Program-made: the position numbers and the translations under genes
The notes under the pieces: model-generated
Told to the model about the DNA's origin: nothing
Seen by the model: the letters and a program-made list of their open reading frames with translations, nothing else
Databases searched by the model: none
Shown here: one piece after another, positions 33,735 through 44,650 of the stretch
Layout of the letters: every line of letters starts with the position of its first letter
Position numbering within the stretch: the first letter of the stretch is position 1
Assembly (NCBI RefSeq): GCF_046630445.1
Contig: NC_092338.1
Location: 8,326,501 to 8,390,500, forward strand
From: Rutidosis leptorrhynchoides
Lineage: Eukaryota > Streptophyta > Magnoliopsida > Asterales > Asteraceae
Length of the DNA: 64,000 nt
Direction of reading: 5' to 3'

Positions 33735-35791
33735 TTACCACTTTCTACGCTTGGATTCCAGCTACAAACATCAAACACGTGCTTTCATTAAGATATGACA
33801 ATAGCTTACATATAGAAACAAAAGGGGCCAGGCCAAATTGGGTCGACCCGTAAACAGATTTATCCGTTATTCAAACTTTTTAAGTAATTAACATGCTTAA
33901 TGATTCGATAAAAAATATTATCATAATATTTTTACTTGTAAGTTTTACGCACTTGGGTACACACTTCCGATGCCTTTTAAACCATTTGATCATAACCTAC
34001 CAACCAATTTACATGTAAATGGGTTGAAATTGCCACATCTACTATTGATCAATTCAAGAAGTATCCAAATGTTTGTGGATAAATATCTACATCGTAGCTT
34101 ATCAAATATTAGTAAAGATTTCCACATAAAAAAAAAAATTGTTAACAGTGAATGAGATGGATTTTCACCTTAGCATCAAGAGATGGTGGAAACGAGTTCA
34201 ACGATTCTTTAGCATCATCATTATCAGCACAATCTGAGCACACAAACTGCTCCATTTTCTTTGCAACTTCAATTGTCATTCCCATACATACCGGATGAAA
34301 CCTACAGGAAAAGTGGATGTTCATGGTCAATAACATGTTCAAATCTGGCAACTATTGTCCCTTAGACAGTGAGTAAAACAGCAAACTAATGGTCCATACA
34401 AAAAGAACAAAGTATTAAAGCTAAACTCGCACTATTATCTATACTCTAGAGTGACAAATAAATCAAATCATTAGCAGGGTAGGGTGTAGAGAACTAGATG
34501 TATTAAGCAGCAATTTTCAATTTTTCATGCAGGTACACTGAAAGGATTTGTTTGTAGAACAACTAGCAATTACAACCATTTACCCAACATCCAAAACTAA
34601 AACTCGTTTAACCAAGAATATGAAGTATGTTCTTTTTTACTAACTAGTTGGGATTGGACATAAGGTACTTTTATTCATACATTAACGCTATTATAGGTTA
34701 AAGATGTCCTAAAAACACACACACACACACACAGAGAAACAATTAATGAACATAAATTACCATAATTGAATGTTCAGGTGATATTAGGTATTTCCAAAAA
34801 GACATAATTATCAACTAACATATGGGTAAACTATGTACACTATGTTCATCAACTATTTCCTAACATATGCCCTTAAGTATCATGTTAAACACACTGTTTG
34901 TAAACCACCATTTAGCATGTAAATGTTAAAAAAGTATAGTAACATAATTCAACATACCAGTCCTTGCATTCTTCACATTGCACCATCAAATCATCCGGAT
35001 TGTAAGGCATTTCACACTTGCAGTACTTGCATATATCATATATAAATCCCCAATTAACACTTGCACCAAATTTATTTATTAAAAAATAAAAAAATTAAGT
35101 TAACATTCATAAAAAAGACTACACTTACACTGCAACACGATCAAGCGTAAAACCACAAGTAGCAACCTTATACTCAAACCTACGAAAATAATCTTCCGTA
35201 CCAACATTTTCAAGCTTCGTATAATTCTTAAACGAATGAACAATACACTTGCCTTCAATCGTATGTGCACTCTGCAAATCATAATGATCAGATAAAAACA
35301 GTTCCTTAACACCGTGAAATGGGCGTCTTCCTCCCATTGACTCTTCGGGTCTGTAATACCACCGAACCCTAACTTTAACGCTGTTCCGATGATCCGCTTC
35401 CAGCTTCTCCACTCGAGCCACGTACGGTGGCTTATCGGAGTCTGTAGGCCTCATTAACACGCAATCGCCAGCTGTCTAAACAACTCCGTAAAATCAGCAT
35501 TTTCAAAATTAAAACATTTTGCGCTTATATGTCACAAAACCTAATACAGAAATGATTCAGAGGATTTAGCGACAAAATCGAAAATTTCAGCGAAATATCA
35601 AAAAATTTAGCGAAAATTTATAAAATTTCAGCGAAAATTTAATAATTTCAGCGAAAGATGGAGAATTTCAAATTAAAAGTAGATTATTTCGCATCAAATT
35701 GAGAGATGAAAGACGTACGTCTGACGAATTTGTTGGTGCCTTTGATGCAGTAGGAATCAATATCTTTTTTTCCAGGTTTTGTTTTAGCCAT
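33735..35791 (-). CDS. EBS: EBS/SHL-type BAH-PHD histone reader
   Basis: Five exons: 35791-35719, 35471-35131, 35025-34958, 34301-34169 and 33761-33735, about 213 residues. The protein starts [28 protein letters not shown] domain follows (about 26-140: [60 protein letters not shown]), then a complete PHD finger ([32 protein letters not shown]...CSDC, all eight Cys/His zinc ligands present). The C-terminus is LESKRRKW, like the basic end of Arabidopsis EBS. In Arabidopsis the BAH of EBS reads H3K27me3 and the PHD reads H3K4me3, and the protein represses flowering genes. The exon 2 donor is unusual (see findings): the in-frame junction uses GCA|GTGTAAG and drops one Val relative to the family. 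Confidence 0.88.
35560..35665. repeat. Degenerate tandem repeats in intron 1 of the EBS-like gene
   Basis: Four to five imperfect copies of a ~20-25-bp unit of the form AAAATTTCAGCGAAAATTTA lie within the first intron. Expected function: none known. Confidence 0.7.
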
Positions 35792-36715
35792 TGAAAGTTT
35801 GAGCTGATTTTGCTGCTATAATATACTCCCGATATAATTGAGAGATAGTTTATAGAAACCATAGTTTTTAGGTCTGAAGAAATGAGAGAGAGTTCTGGGT
35901 AGGGGGAGTGCATATTGCGCAGAGTTTTCGCAAATACTTCAATAATTTTTTTTTTTTTTCGCAAATACTTCAATAATAATTTTGTACTCGTAATAATAAT
36001 AAACATAAACATTTTGATTGTATTACAAAAGGAAATTGATTTAAAAATTACTCCGTATATCTTTTATGACAAAGTTTATCAAGCATTTATAAAAGAAATT
36101 TTTTAGATAAGTAAATTTTTCCTTAAATAATTAAGTCAAATAATATTTAATTGCTATTAAATTTATCAAAGAATCTGTAAGTAGATATAACTAATATATT
36201 CATTCTTTCCAAAAACAAAAATAATACAAATTTCATAAATCACGATTCATGATTTCATAATAATAATAATAACTAAAACTAATAAAAATAATGCCTTTAG
36301 ATTTGACACCAAACAATAAAATTTGATTATATGTCTTTAATATTAATAATTACATGGTGACTATCTCAATATTTATATATATTTCTAAAATCCCTTAACT
36401 TTCTTAATAATATCATTAAACACTATTTATTGAATTATTTATATTTTTAATTGTATAAAGCCAAACAAGAACCATTATACATCTAAATATGCTCGCAATT
36501 TCCATTTTACTTTTTATTATATGAAAAGTTAAATAATAATAAATATTAAATAAATTTATTTTCCATATAAGACAAACATTAAACAGTACCAAATTAATAC
36601 ACTGCAATCATATTATTTATACGATTGTAATGTATTAATCTTTTAAAGTTCTAAACACACTCATTACTGTTATTAAAATAACTATCACCATCTCGCCATC
36701 TTCATCATTTCTGAA
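35792..36715. other. Intergenic between the two EBS-type genes
   Basis: Very AT-rich. It contains the promoter side of the left gene (near 35792-35900, no convincing TATA box) and the 3' UTR side of the right gene (near 36600-36715). No further gene or element is seen. Confidence 0.5.
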
Positions 36716-37925
36716 TTATTTTTGAAGATCGCAACTTGGGCAGAAAAAGTTTTTTCGATTTATTGCTTCTTCATAAGTTAAATCGACACATGTAAAATGG
36801 AACCTGCGAAAACAATCAAGCGTGTACAAAAATTAGGGATAAATTAATCAACCAATAATACCTCTTTATAACTTCATGCTAGCTTAGCCTAGAAGCTCAA
36901 AGTATCAGATCGAGTTGATCAATTTCATATATACATATACTCATTATGTGTCACTAGATTTTTTTCAAAAAAGTAAATAATAAAAACAGTCACTTTTAGT
37001 TTGTAGGGTTATTTGAGTTCTTTCTAAATTTTTTCAATATATATATATAGAGAGAGAGAGAGATTGCAAAAATATTCATCAAGACAATAACAATAATATA
37101 TCATGATATATACCAGTCACCACATCCATCGCATCCCACCATATTTTCATCTGGATTGTATGGCAATCCACATCTACAATACCTTTATATTTCATAAAGG
37201 AAAACAATACATAATAATTAATGACTAAAAGTATGTAATATTACATTTTAAATAAAGTTGAATGAGGTGATAATAAAAGAGTACTTACACATCAACATTT
37301 TTAGGGCTCATACCTAAACCTTTGGAAACAAAAGGCCTGTATTCAAACCTAGAGAAATAATCTTCTTCCTTAATGATTTTAAGCGCTTTGTAACTCGTTA
37401 GAGAGTGTACCACACACTTCCCAACGATCGCATATGCGCTTTGCCAATCATAATGATCGGACAAAAGCAATTCCTTTTCGCCATGAAAATTCCGCCTTCC
37501 TACCTTTGAATCCTCGGGACGATAATACCAACGGACATAAACATTCACATTTTCGTCACGATCTTTTTCGAGTTTCACAACTCGAGCGACGTAAAGTGGG
37601 TCGTCTAAGTCTTCAGGCTGCATGAGGACACAATCGCCACCTGTTGTCACAAGTGAAGTAAATCAACGTTATTACTTGAATGAACATGTGCACTTACAAA
37701 ATTGTACGAATTTCATTTACGAAATTTACATGTGTTTACACAAACTCTAACGATTGAAACTGTAGTGTTTGCATAAGTTTGTTTAGATATTCGTGTGTGA
37801 ATATACACTTATATATATATGGGCAACTAACAAACAAAAATGATAGACGTACGTCTGATTATTTTTTCGGTGCCATTGATGGAATATGATTCTAAATCTC
37901 TCCTTCCACTTCTTGTGCTCGCCAT
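36716..37925 (-). CDS. Diverged tandem EBS-like BAH-PHD protein
   Basis: Four exons: 37925-37853, 37640-37289, 37182-37114 and 36803-36716, coding 193 residues. The start is MASTRSGRRDLESYSINGTEKIIR. The BAH domain ([59 protein letters not shown]) and the PHD finger (YCRCGLPYNPDENMVGCDGCGDWFHFTC...FFCPSC) keep the eight zinc ligands and the Trp after the second Cys pair. Exon 1 is 73 bp, and the first three intron phases (1, 2, 2) match the neighbour, so the pair arose by tandem duplication. It stops just after the PHD finger (CDLQK) and lacks the basic tail and last exon of EBS. The likely role is reading histone marks; target preference is unknown. Confidence 0.85.
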
Positions 37926-38051
37926 TAAAGATACAGAAACAATGAAAAATATTGTGCAAGACAATTTAACAAGAAATAGCGTGTTTGAGAAAAAAAGAAG
38001 AACAAGCACTAGGTTTTAGCTTCTCATGTTGAAAAAAGTGTGAATTGGAAG

Positions 38052-38058
38052 ATATATA
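38052..38058 (-). promoter_or_regulatory. TATA box of the right EBS-like gene
   Basis: Minus-strand CCTATATATC lies about 130 bp upstream of the ATG at 37925. A start near 38025 would leave a leader of about 100 nt containing GAAGCTAAAACC. Spacing fits a plant core promoter, and the upstream flank to 38330 shows nothing else. Confidence 0.45.
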
Positions 38059-38345
38059 GGAATTTATGAGAAATTTGTATTAATTGCTTGATTGTATAAT
38101 ACTATTATTTTATTTATTATTACTCCGTATATTACATAGTACAAATTTTGTATATTAAATAAATATGTAACAATTATTTGTCTTTATGACCATTAAATAT
38201 ATAACACATTAATATTTATATTCATTCTTCTTCTTCATAACATTTAATTTGTTTGTTGTATTAAATGATAGAATAATAAATATATTTATAAGTAGTTAAC
38301 AAAATTGTAGGTAGATATAAATTTTAATGGAACACATAAGTATAA

Positions 38346-38379
38346 GTATGGGACAATTAATGTAATTAACATTACTATT

Positions 38380-38415
<36 letters not shown>

Positions 38416-38623
38416 GAGTCTTTTTTGTCGAGTGTGTTGGTAGCTAGTTCAATGGATAAGATTTCAATGGATAAGATGGTCGCGCTCTAGCTCACTCAAG
38501 AATGGGACGACAGTGGTCCACCGGCAAGCTCGTTCTGATCTTGGATCGAGGTTAGGGTTGTATTGCTAGCTTCTTGCTAGTTTCTTCTTTTTATATAATT
38601 CTTATTGCCCTTCAAAAAAATAT
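38346..38623 (+). mobile_element. Small poly(A)-tailed retroposon
   Basis: A 278-bp insert lies between two copies of AACACATAAGTATAA (15 bp, perfect, 38331-38345 and 38624-38638). It ends in CTTCAAAAAAATAT, an A-rich retroposon tail, and includes an (AT)n run at 38382-38411. The body (GTGTTGGTAGCTAGTTCAATGG...) has a tRNA-like flavour but no clear B box. It is either a SINE or a heavily 5'-truncated LINE. Confidence 0.6.
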
Positions 38624-38644
38624 AACACATAAGTATAATATATA

Positions 38645-39580
38645 TGTAAGACTCAAATATTTATTGTACATAATGTAGATATGGTGTACATAAAGTGTAT
38701 GAAGCTTTGCATAATTTAAAAGTTGACAGGACCTGCTCAGCCCTTTGTGCACGCCGCGCAGGGGTAATGGTGCGCGCCGCGCACTGTTCCTGCGACAGAA
38801 TTCTGCTTTTTCTAATTAAGTTAAATGAAGGGCATATTGGTCTTTTCACTTGGGGGACGATTTTAGGCCATAAAAGGCAGATTGGTGGACTCAATCAAGT
38901 CCACAATCTTATCCCCATTCTTTCATCTTCAACCTCAAATCCTAGAGTGAGAAAAAGAGTTTAGAGAGAGAAAGCTTCATTTGGAGAAGAAGAAGCTCAA
39001 AGCGATCAAAATCGCAAGTGTTAAAGTTGTTCATCTCGTTCACGGCTACATTGTGGTAGTACTGGTAAGTTCTAACTCCGAGTTTTCATAGTATGATTAG
39101 TGTTCATAATTGGGGTTTTGATTTGGGTGTTCTTGAGTAAACCCACTAGTTGATAGTTGGGTGTTTGAGCTAGTAAATGGTGTAAATGACCATTGTTGGT
39201 TGATTTGGGTTGGTTAGTGAAATTGATTGGTTGATAATCATGTTTGATTGTTGAAATCACTAGTTAATTAAGGTTATAAGTGATTAAAGGTATGAGCTTG
39301 CAAAATGGGTGTTTTGACTAGAGATAAGGTCAAAAAGGGATTTGTGTCAAAATGATGCAAGTAAGTGTTTTGATGTTGAAACCTTTAGTATAATGGGTTG
39401 TTGGAACATAATCATTAGTTAATTGTGATTATGGTTGTTTTGGGCGAGATTTGACTTAGTCAAAGTGGAAGTAAGTGCAAAAGGGTCGAAATTACACTTA
39501 TGGTGTTTTGGGCATAAGCTAGAGTGTTTAGCTTATTTGTTTGTGAATTATCTAGGTGATTCACATTTGGACGGTTAGGA
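38645..39580 (+). repeat. Probable LTR fragment of an unidentified LTR retrotransposon
   Basis: The sequence begins TGTAAGACTC, a common LTR start. It has a TATA-like CCATAAAAGG (about 38869) followed by an A/G-rich leader with AGAGAGAGAAAGCTTC, and a CpG-rich block at 38749-38785. It runs without a gene into the insertion point of the large gypsy element at 39580/39581, so the rest would lie beyond the right edge of the window. This is based on composition and layout only. Confidence 0.4.
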
Positions 39581-41852
39581 TGTAACATCCCGCCTTTTTC
39601 CATTTACTTTTCCGTTATACTAATATAAAGTCCGTTATATGTTTATAACATCTCCCGTTGATACGCGTTTTAAATTATCTCGTTTAGGTAATTCACGCAC
39701 CCGAACGAAAGTTGAGGGACTAAACTTGACAAGGGATCAAACCCTTGACTAGGTCAAAGGGTCAAACCCCTTTCACCCATTCATTATCATCTCCATCTCT
39801 CTCTCTTTCTCTCTAGCAAGAACACACACACCATTACCAAATTCATTCAATCATCATCTAAATCCGATCTAGGAGGCTTACAACAAAATAAATTACATAT
39901 TCGTAATCCTCTCTTCATCCTCTTCATTTTGGTACCAACTTCATCTCGTTTGGGTAACATTTCTAAAACTCTAGATTTCTCTAAATTCGTGTTTTTGACT
40001 TGAAATGGTGTTAGTTAGTGTCTATGGCTCATTGTGATGTCGTGTGTGTAATTTATATGCTCGATCTCGTTGTTTTAGTGTAACTAGCATGAACTTGAAT
40101 TTTGGTGTGTTGTTCTTGAATTTTGGATGATCATATGTTGTTAGATGTTAAAAGTTCATGTTCTAATTGTGTTCCTAGTATCACTAGCTTCAATTTGATG
40201 TGTAGGTTGCTTTAGAAAAGTTCATGAACTTGATTTATGATTTTGGTGAATTTGGGTTAGGGTTGATGAACTTGAAATGGACTTTTGATGCATTGAATGC
40301 CATGGATTATTATTGGTAAGTGTTTAGTTGGATTGTATGCTTGATTACCTTCGAAACGGCATATCATTCATGTAAATTGGTTGCCCGAATCATTGAATTG
40401 CATTTATGAACTTGTATGCGGTTAATGTTAAGCATTAGATGCGGTTTTGGTTGTTGTACTAGGTAGATTGATTGATGAAATGTGTTTAGTTGTTTTCCTC
40501 GTCAAATTACCTTCCCAACGGTATAAGATACTTGTCTCGATTGTTTGCGGATCATAAATGGTGATTGTTTGAAGTTAGGTTCGTGCATAAAACTTAAAAA
40601 CTGCCAGAATTCTCTGCACAGGTAATGGCGCGGTGCGCCATATACCCGCGCGGCGCGCCAAAGTGGTCTGTCCAACTTTGTCAATTTTCGAATAATGTTT
40701 GCTATGCTACGCACCTCCGATTCACATGTAACTTGTTCTAACATGCTCATACATGATTAAAAACCTCAGAAAAATAGTTCGGGACCCGACCCGAACGTGT
40801 TGACTTTTTCGTTGACTTTGACCGACCAAAGTTTGACTTTTTGTCAAACTTAACCAAATGATTATGCAACCTTCCTAACTTGTTTATATACTTGTACCTT
40901 GCATGAAACTTGACAATTTGATTTCACATGCTACATAATCGAGTCGTAACGAGCCATAGGACTAATTGAACATCTTTGACCTATCGTGTTTACCGTTATT
41001 GATACGACCTATTTGTTTAGGTCAAGACTAGCACTATCCTTCGCACACGTTATTTTGTGAAGTACTTTTCTTACGTGCACTCAAGGTGAGATCATAGTCC
41101 CACTTTTACTCTTTTGCACTTACAATTGGGATGAGAAAAACATAAACGTTTCGTTTTACTAAGTGAACACAAGTACAGGAAAACAAACATTCTACATACG
41201 AGTTTGAACAAAAATCCTCAATTCGATTATCATTAGTTACACTTGCCGGGTGTAAGCGAGAACTTATGTTATATGGCCATATGGGTTTGACAAACCCTCA
41301 TTCAAACGGTTCGCTACCGTTTACGAATGAAATGTATTTTCGAGAAACAGTGTATGTTCTAACACTATTGTGATGGGGTTCTATGGAATGAATGTTAAGC
41401 ATTGATAATTGGGTGCTCGTGAAACAAACTTTTGGAATGTATTACTATTATCTCATGGTTGCAAATCTTGTGGTTCACTTGTACTTACTTACTTAAACCT
41501 ATGATTTCACCAACGTTTTCGTTGACAGATTTCTATGTTTTTCTCAGGTCCTTGAACGATACATGATACATGTTTCCGCTCATTATTTTGATACTTGCAT
41601 TGGATGTCGAGTATATATGCATACATGGAGCGTCTTTTGGCTACTTTTAAATTGTGTCGCATAAGTTTCATTTGTACTTAAAACTTTGTATCGTAACTTG
41701 TGGTGGAACTATTCTTGTAAACTTTGAAGAATCTTTACATTTGAAATGAATGCGACATATCTTTAGGTCAAACGTTGTTTTAAAGACTTATGACCACGTA
41801 ACGGGACCTAAGTAGACGGCACCGTCAAACATGATTTGGTCGGTTCGCTACA
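39581..41852 (+). repeat. 5' LTR of the outer gypsy element
   Basis: 2,272 bp, TG...CA bounded, followed by the primer-binding site. It contains a CpG-rich palindromic block (about 40621-40661). It matches the 3' LTR except for the solo-LTR insertion there and about eight single differences. Confidence 0.9.
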
Positions 41853-42248
41853 GATGGTATCAGAGCGTTGGTTGTAGGGATTTAGAGTTCATTGGTGTCA
41901 ACCTCGAGTCATAGGGTACATTGGTGAGTCTAGACTACAACCGGCATATAGACTTGAAGTAGGAATTACTTGACTACTTGTGCATTTATACTCGAACGCT
42001 TCTACTCATATCTACTCTTAGTTCATCTTAATCTCACGTTGTTTAATTTGATTGACGCGCCACCTTGACTATATGAAATGATGTCGAATGCACATATGAA
42101 TCAGGGTAATATAATTTCCGGGATTATATTACGGTGACTCATATGAACGTTCCGACATTATGGCATAAAGAATTTAAGGCAAGTCGAGGAAAAACTTCTC
42201 TTTATCTTTATTCTATATCACGGTTAGTATTATTGAGAATACTAATCA

Positions 42249-44650
42249 ATGATATTCTTGTGTCTTGAAGGAACAATGGCTCATCGTCGTGTACGCCGCA
42301 ATGAAACTCCCGAACAAGCTCTCGAACGGATGATAGCTACCGCCGTAGATGCGGCCATGGCTGGTGACTCATCCAACAACAACAACAATAATAACAACAA
42401 CCACAACAACAACAACAATGGAGCCGGTAACTCAAACGAGGGATGCTCCTATAAAGCTTTCATGGGGTGCAAACCTCACACTTTCGATGGAACCGGGGGA
42501 CCGGTCGTGCTCACCCGATGGTTTGAGCAAACGGAAGCCGTCTTTAGCATAAGCGGTTGTCGGGACCAAGACAAGGTCAAATACTCCACTCACACCTTCG
42601 CCGGTGTCGCTCTTACATGGTGGAATACTTATGTACAATTGGTGGGTACCGATGAAGCTCACGCCCTCTCTTGGGCCGACTTGAGGGAAAAGATGATTGT
42701 CGAATATTTCCCTCGTGAAGAAACCCGAAGACTCGAACAAGAGCTAAGAACTTTAAAGGCGATCGGAAATGATCTCAAGGCTTACAATCAACGATTTTCC
42801 GAACTAGCCTTGATGTGCCCAAATCTTGTGAACCCCGAAGCTTTAAGGGTTGAACTTTACATGGATGGTCTTCCAAAGAGTATCAAACACGTAGTAATGT
42901 CATCCAAACCCACTAATCATCAAGAAGCTTTGAACATGGCCCGCAAATTGATAGAAACGGTTGACGAAATCGTAGTTCCGGCACCTAAGGCTGAGGATAA
43001 ATCGGGCGGCAACAAAAGAAAGTGGGAACCCTCCCAATCAAACAACAACAACTTTGCTAAGAAGCCTTACACCTCCGACGGCAAGAAGGGTTATGCCGGG
43101 AACCTACCTCTTTGCAACAAATGCAACAAACATCACTTTGGCGAATGTAGTAAGTTAATTTGCCACCGGTGCCAAGGAGTTGGTCATAAGGCCAACGATT
43201 GTAAAAGTGCCACTCCCGTCGCTCGAAAGTGGCCCAATGCACCAAAGACGGGCACTTGTTATGAATGTGGTCAAACGGGTCATTATAGAAATGCATGCCC
43301 AAAGAAGAAAGATAACCCTAATACGCGCGGCCGAGCTTTCAACATCAACATCGAGGAAGCCCGGGATGACACTGAACTAGTCACGGGTACGTTTCTTCTC
43401 AACAATTCTTATGTCTCTTGCTTATTTGATTCGGGTGCCGATAAATGCTTTGTATCCAAGACTTTGACTCATTCTTTTAGCACTCCACCTCTTCCATTAG
43501 ATACCACTTATACCATTGAAGTGGCTAACGGGAAACTATTAAGTGCCGACACATATTACCGGGGGTGTACGTTAAACATTTTGGGTAAGGAATTTGAAAT
43601 TGACTTGATACCCATGGAACTAGGAAGCTTTGATGTAATAATCGGTATGAATTGGTTAGTCAAAACGAAATCTCACATCCTTTGTGATCTTAACGCAATC
43701 CGAATTCCTATCGAGAATGGTGAACCTTTGATTGTTTATGGCGATAAGAGTTGCACCAGACTCAACCTCGTTTCGTGCCTTAAAGTTAGAAAACTACTCC
43801 GTAAGGGTTGTTTTGCGATCCTTGCCCACGTTAAGAAAGTCGAGTCCGATGAGAAGCATATCGATGATGTGCCAATTGTTAGTGACTTTTCCGATGTATT
43901 TCCCGACGAATTGCCGGGTCTTCCACCTCATCGACCGGTTGAATTCCAAATCGATCTTATTCCGGGAGCCGCACTCGTAGCACGTGCACCGTATAGACTT
44001 GCTCCATCCGAAATGCAAGAATTGCAAAGTCAAATCCAAGAACTACTTGACCGTGGTTTTATCCAACCTAGCCATTCACCATGGGGCGCTCCGATTTTGT
44101 TTGTTAAAAAGAAAGACGGATCCCTACGAATGTGCATTGACTATCGTGAACTAAACAAATTGACGGTTAAGAACCGATATCCTCTTCCTCGCATCGATGA
44201 CCTCTTTGATCAACTACAAGGGTCTTGTGTATATTCGAAAATCGATCTCCGCTCGGGTTATCATCAATTGAGGGTTAAGGGGGAAGATGTCTCCAAAACC
44301 GCTTTCTGAACTCGTTATGGTAGTTATGAATTCCTTGTCATGCCATTTGGTCTCACTAACGCACCGGCGGTGTTCATGGATCTTATGAACCGCGTGTGCA
44401 AACCGTATCTCGATAAATTCGTTATTGTGTTCATCGATGATATATTGATCTATTCTAAAAATGAAGAAGAGCACGAACAACATCTCCGACATGTGCTTGA
44501 ACTCTTGAGACAAGAACGACTTTATGCCAAATTCTCCAAGTGTGAATTTTGGTTGAAGGAAGTTCAATTTCGTGGTCATGTTGTAAGTGATCAAGGTATT
44601 AAAGTCGATCCCACGAAAATCGAAGCCATTAGTAAATGGGAGACTCCTAC
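42249..44650 (+). CDS. Outer gypsy gag-pol, first part (gag, protease, RT)
   Basis: The reading begins near [15 protein letters not shown] gag domain lies at about residues 70-250 and basic Asn-rich spacers flank it. Two zinc knuckles follow ([14 protein letters not shown] near 43161 and [14 protein letters not shown] near 43258). The protease has [10 protein letters not shown] (about 43425). The RT ([48 protein letters not shown]) leads to the catalytic FIDDILIYS near 44436. It ends at the insertion site of the inner element. Gag forms the particle, and protease and RT process and copy it. Confidence 0.88.

Noticed and set aside
40502-40750. An 82-codon minus-strand ORF, repeated at 60826-61074
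   Set aside because: It is duplicated only because the 5' and 3' LTRs of the outer element match.
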